64,000 nt of DNA from Thalassotalea ponticola (GTDB lineage Bacteria; Pseudomonadota; Gammaproteobacteria; Enterobacterales; Alteromonadaceae): assembly GCF_041379045.1 (NCBI RefSeq), contig NZ_CP166871.1, positions 744,001 to 808,000 of the forward strand, read 5' to 3'. Each line of letters begins with the position of its first letter. The stretch's first letter is position 1. The position numbers and the translations under genes are program-made. The notes below the pieces were generated by a model that was given only the letters and a program-made list of their open reading frames with translations, did no database searches and was not told where the DNA came from. Shown piece by piece: positions 63,662 to 64,000 of the stretch.

Positions 63662-63898
63662 TTACTTTTGAGTCAGTGCAAACAGTAATATAGAAGCGAA
63701 AGCAATAATACCCAAACCACTTGAAACCATAACGATGCCAATGAGCCACATCAGGGGGGTAAACACACCAGCAATTACATCGAATAGTTTAAAGCCTTCC
63801 ATTATGAGATAGGCACTGCCACCCATGGCGATCAATCCAACTAGCCATGCAAGATATACAAAAACTTTATTATTCTTCAATTTATCTATAAAAGTCAT
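63662..63898 (-). CDS. Small two-to-three-helix membrane protein
   Basis: About 78 residues when started at ATG 63898 (the frame continues to the window edge but the upstream part does not look protein-like). Hydrophobic segments at about 13-33, 37-50 and 52-75, short polar N terminus 'MTFIDKLKNNK'. Unknown function; no family recognised. The promoter and 5' context lie partly beyond the window. Confidence 0.5.
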   Translation of the reverse strand: MTFIDKLKNNKVFVYLAWLVGLIAMGGSAYLIMEGFKLFDVIAGVFTPLMWLIGIVMVSSGLGIIAFASILLFALTQK

Positions 63899-64000
63899 AT
63901 TAATTCTAGACCTTGTATAAGTTTTCCATGCAATAACTAATATGAATAGTCTCACAACGTGTGCAGTGGTACAACAGATTTGTTCTCTGTCACTCAACAA

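Noticed and set aside
1..64000. CRISPR arrays, tRNA/rRNA genes, prophage or intact transposons
   Set aside because: No repeated spacer arrays, cloverleaf or rRNA-like sequence, integrase, transposase or phage structural genes were seen.

Overview
The window looks like a chromosomal segment of a free-living marine gammaproteobacterium of the order Alteromonadales, most likely near Colwelliaceae (Thalassotalea- or Colwellia-like). This rests on moderate G+C, on the assortment of gammaproteobacterial small families (DUF3010, DUF3581, DUF2797, DUF2884/YggN, YbaM, ArfB, RHH-less PutA) and on secreted proteins with Alteromonadales-style sorting tails. The genus is inference; no rRNA or tRNA gene is visible. 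There is no CRISPR array, prophage or intact transposase.

Region by region: 1-5.3 kb holds the 5' end of a D-2-hydroxyacid dehydrogenase gene, NnrS, a small membrane protein, a YggN-like periplasmic protein, CinA and a DUF4097 beta-repeat protein. 5.4-9.2 kb is putA, followed by a ~700-base gap with a decayed coding remnant. 9.9-11.2 kb pairs a Lpp-type lipoprotein with an L,D-transpeptidase, its expected cross-linking enzyme. 11.4-15.1 kb is a four-gene sugar-acid cluster (class II aldolase, enolase-superfamily dehydratase, lactonase-like amidohydrolase, SDR) resembling oxidative L-fucose-type catabolism. 15.2-23.4 kb has an NRDE protein, a ThrE exporter, two DUF885 lipoproteins, DUF3010 and an unknown lipoprotein. 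23.7-27.5 kb is a ferric-iron ABC transporter with a candidate Fur box. 27.5-35.7 kb has housekeeping and small genes (DUF2797, arfB, GIY-YIG, DUF3581, a periplasmic LigE-type DNA ligase, a LysE exporter, a methyltransferase, an NSS transporter) with three copies of a dispersed intergenic repeat. 35.9-40.9 kb is a giant S8 protease with a GlyGly-CTERM tail. 41.4-48.5 kb has a DUF3833/chalcone-isomerase/DUF2878 trio, a lytic transglycosylase, YbaM, XapX, topB, a YkvA-like protein and a MarR regulator. 48.5-54.2 kb has a BCCT transporter with a 62-base near-perfect palindrome in its leader, a DUF2306/AraC divergent pair with a palindromic operator candidate, and a DUF5694 protein.

The most unusual locus is 54.66-58.84 kb. 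It encodes an exported protein with a PI3/4-kinase/Fam20/HipA-like catalytic signature, an ATP/ADP-translocase-type (Npt/TLC) carrier, and, convergent and overlapping at the 3' end, an exported PPP-type metallophosphatase. The phosphatase carries a C-terminal domain homologous to the neighbouring kinase-like protein but with the catalytic Asp lost. I propose an extracytoplasmic phosphorylation/dephosphorylation module supplied with nucleotide by its own carrier. The window ends with a lipoprotein amidohydrolase plus two outer-membrane porins in one operon (59.1-63.1 kb) and a small membrane protein.
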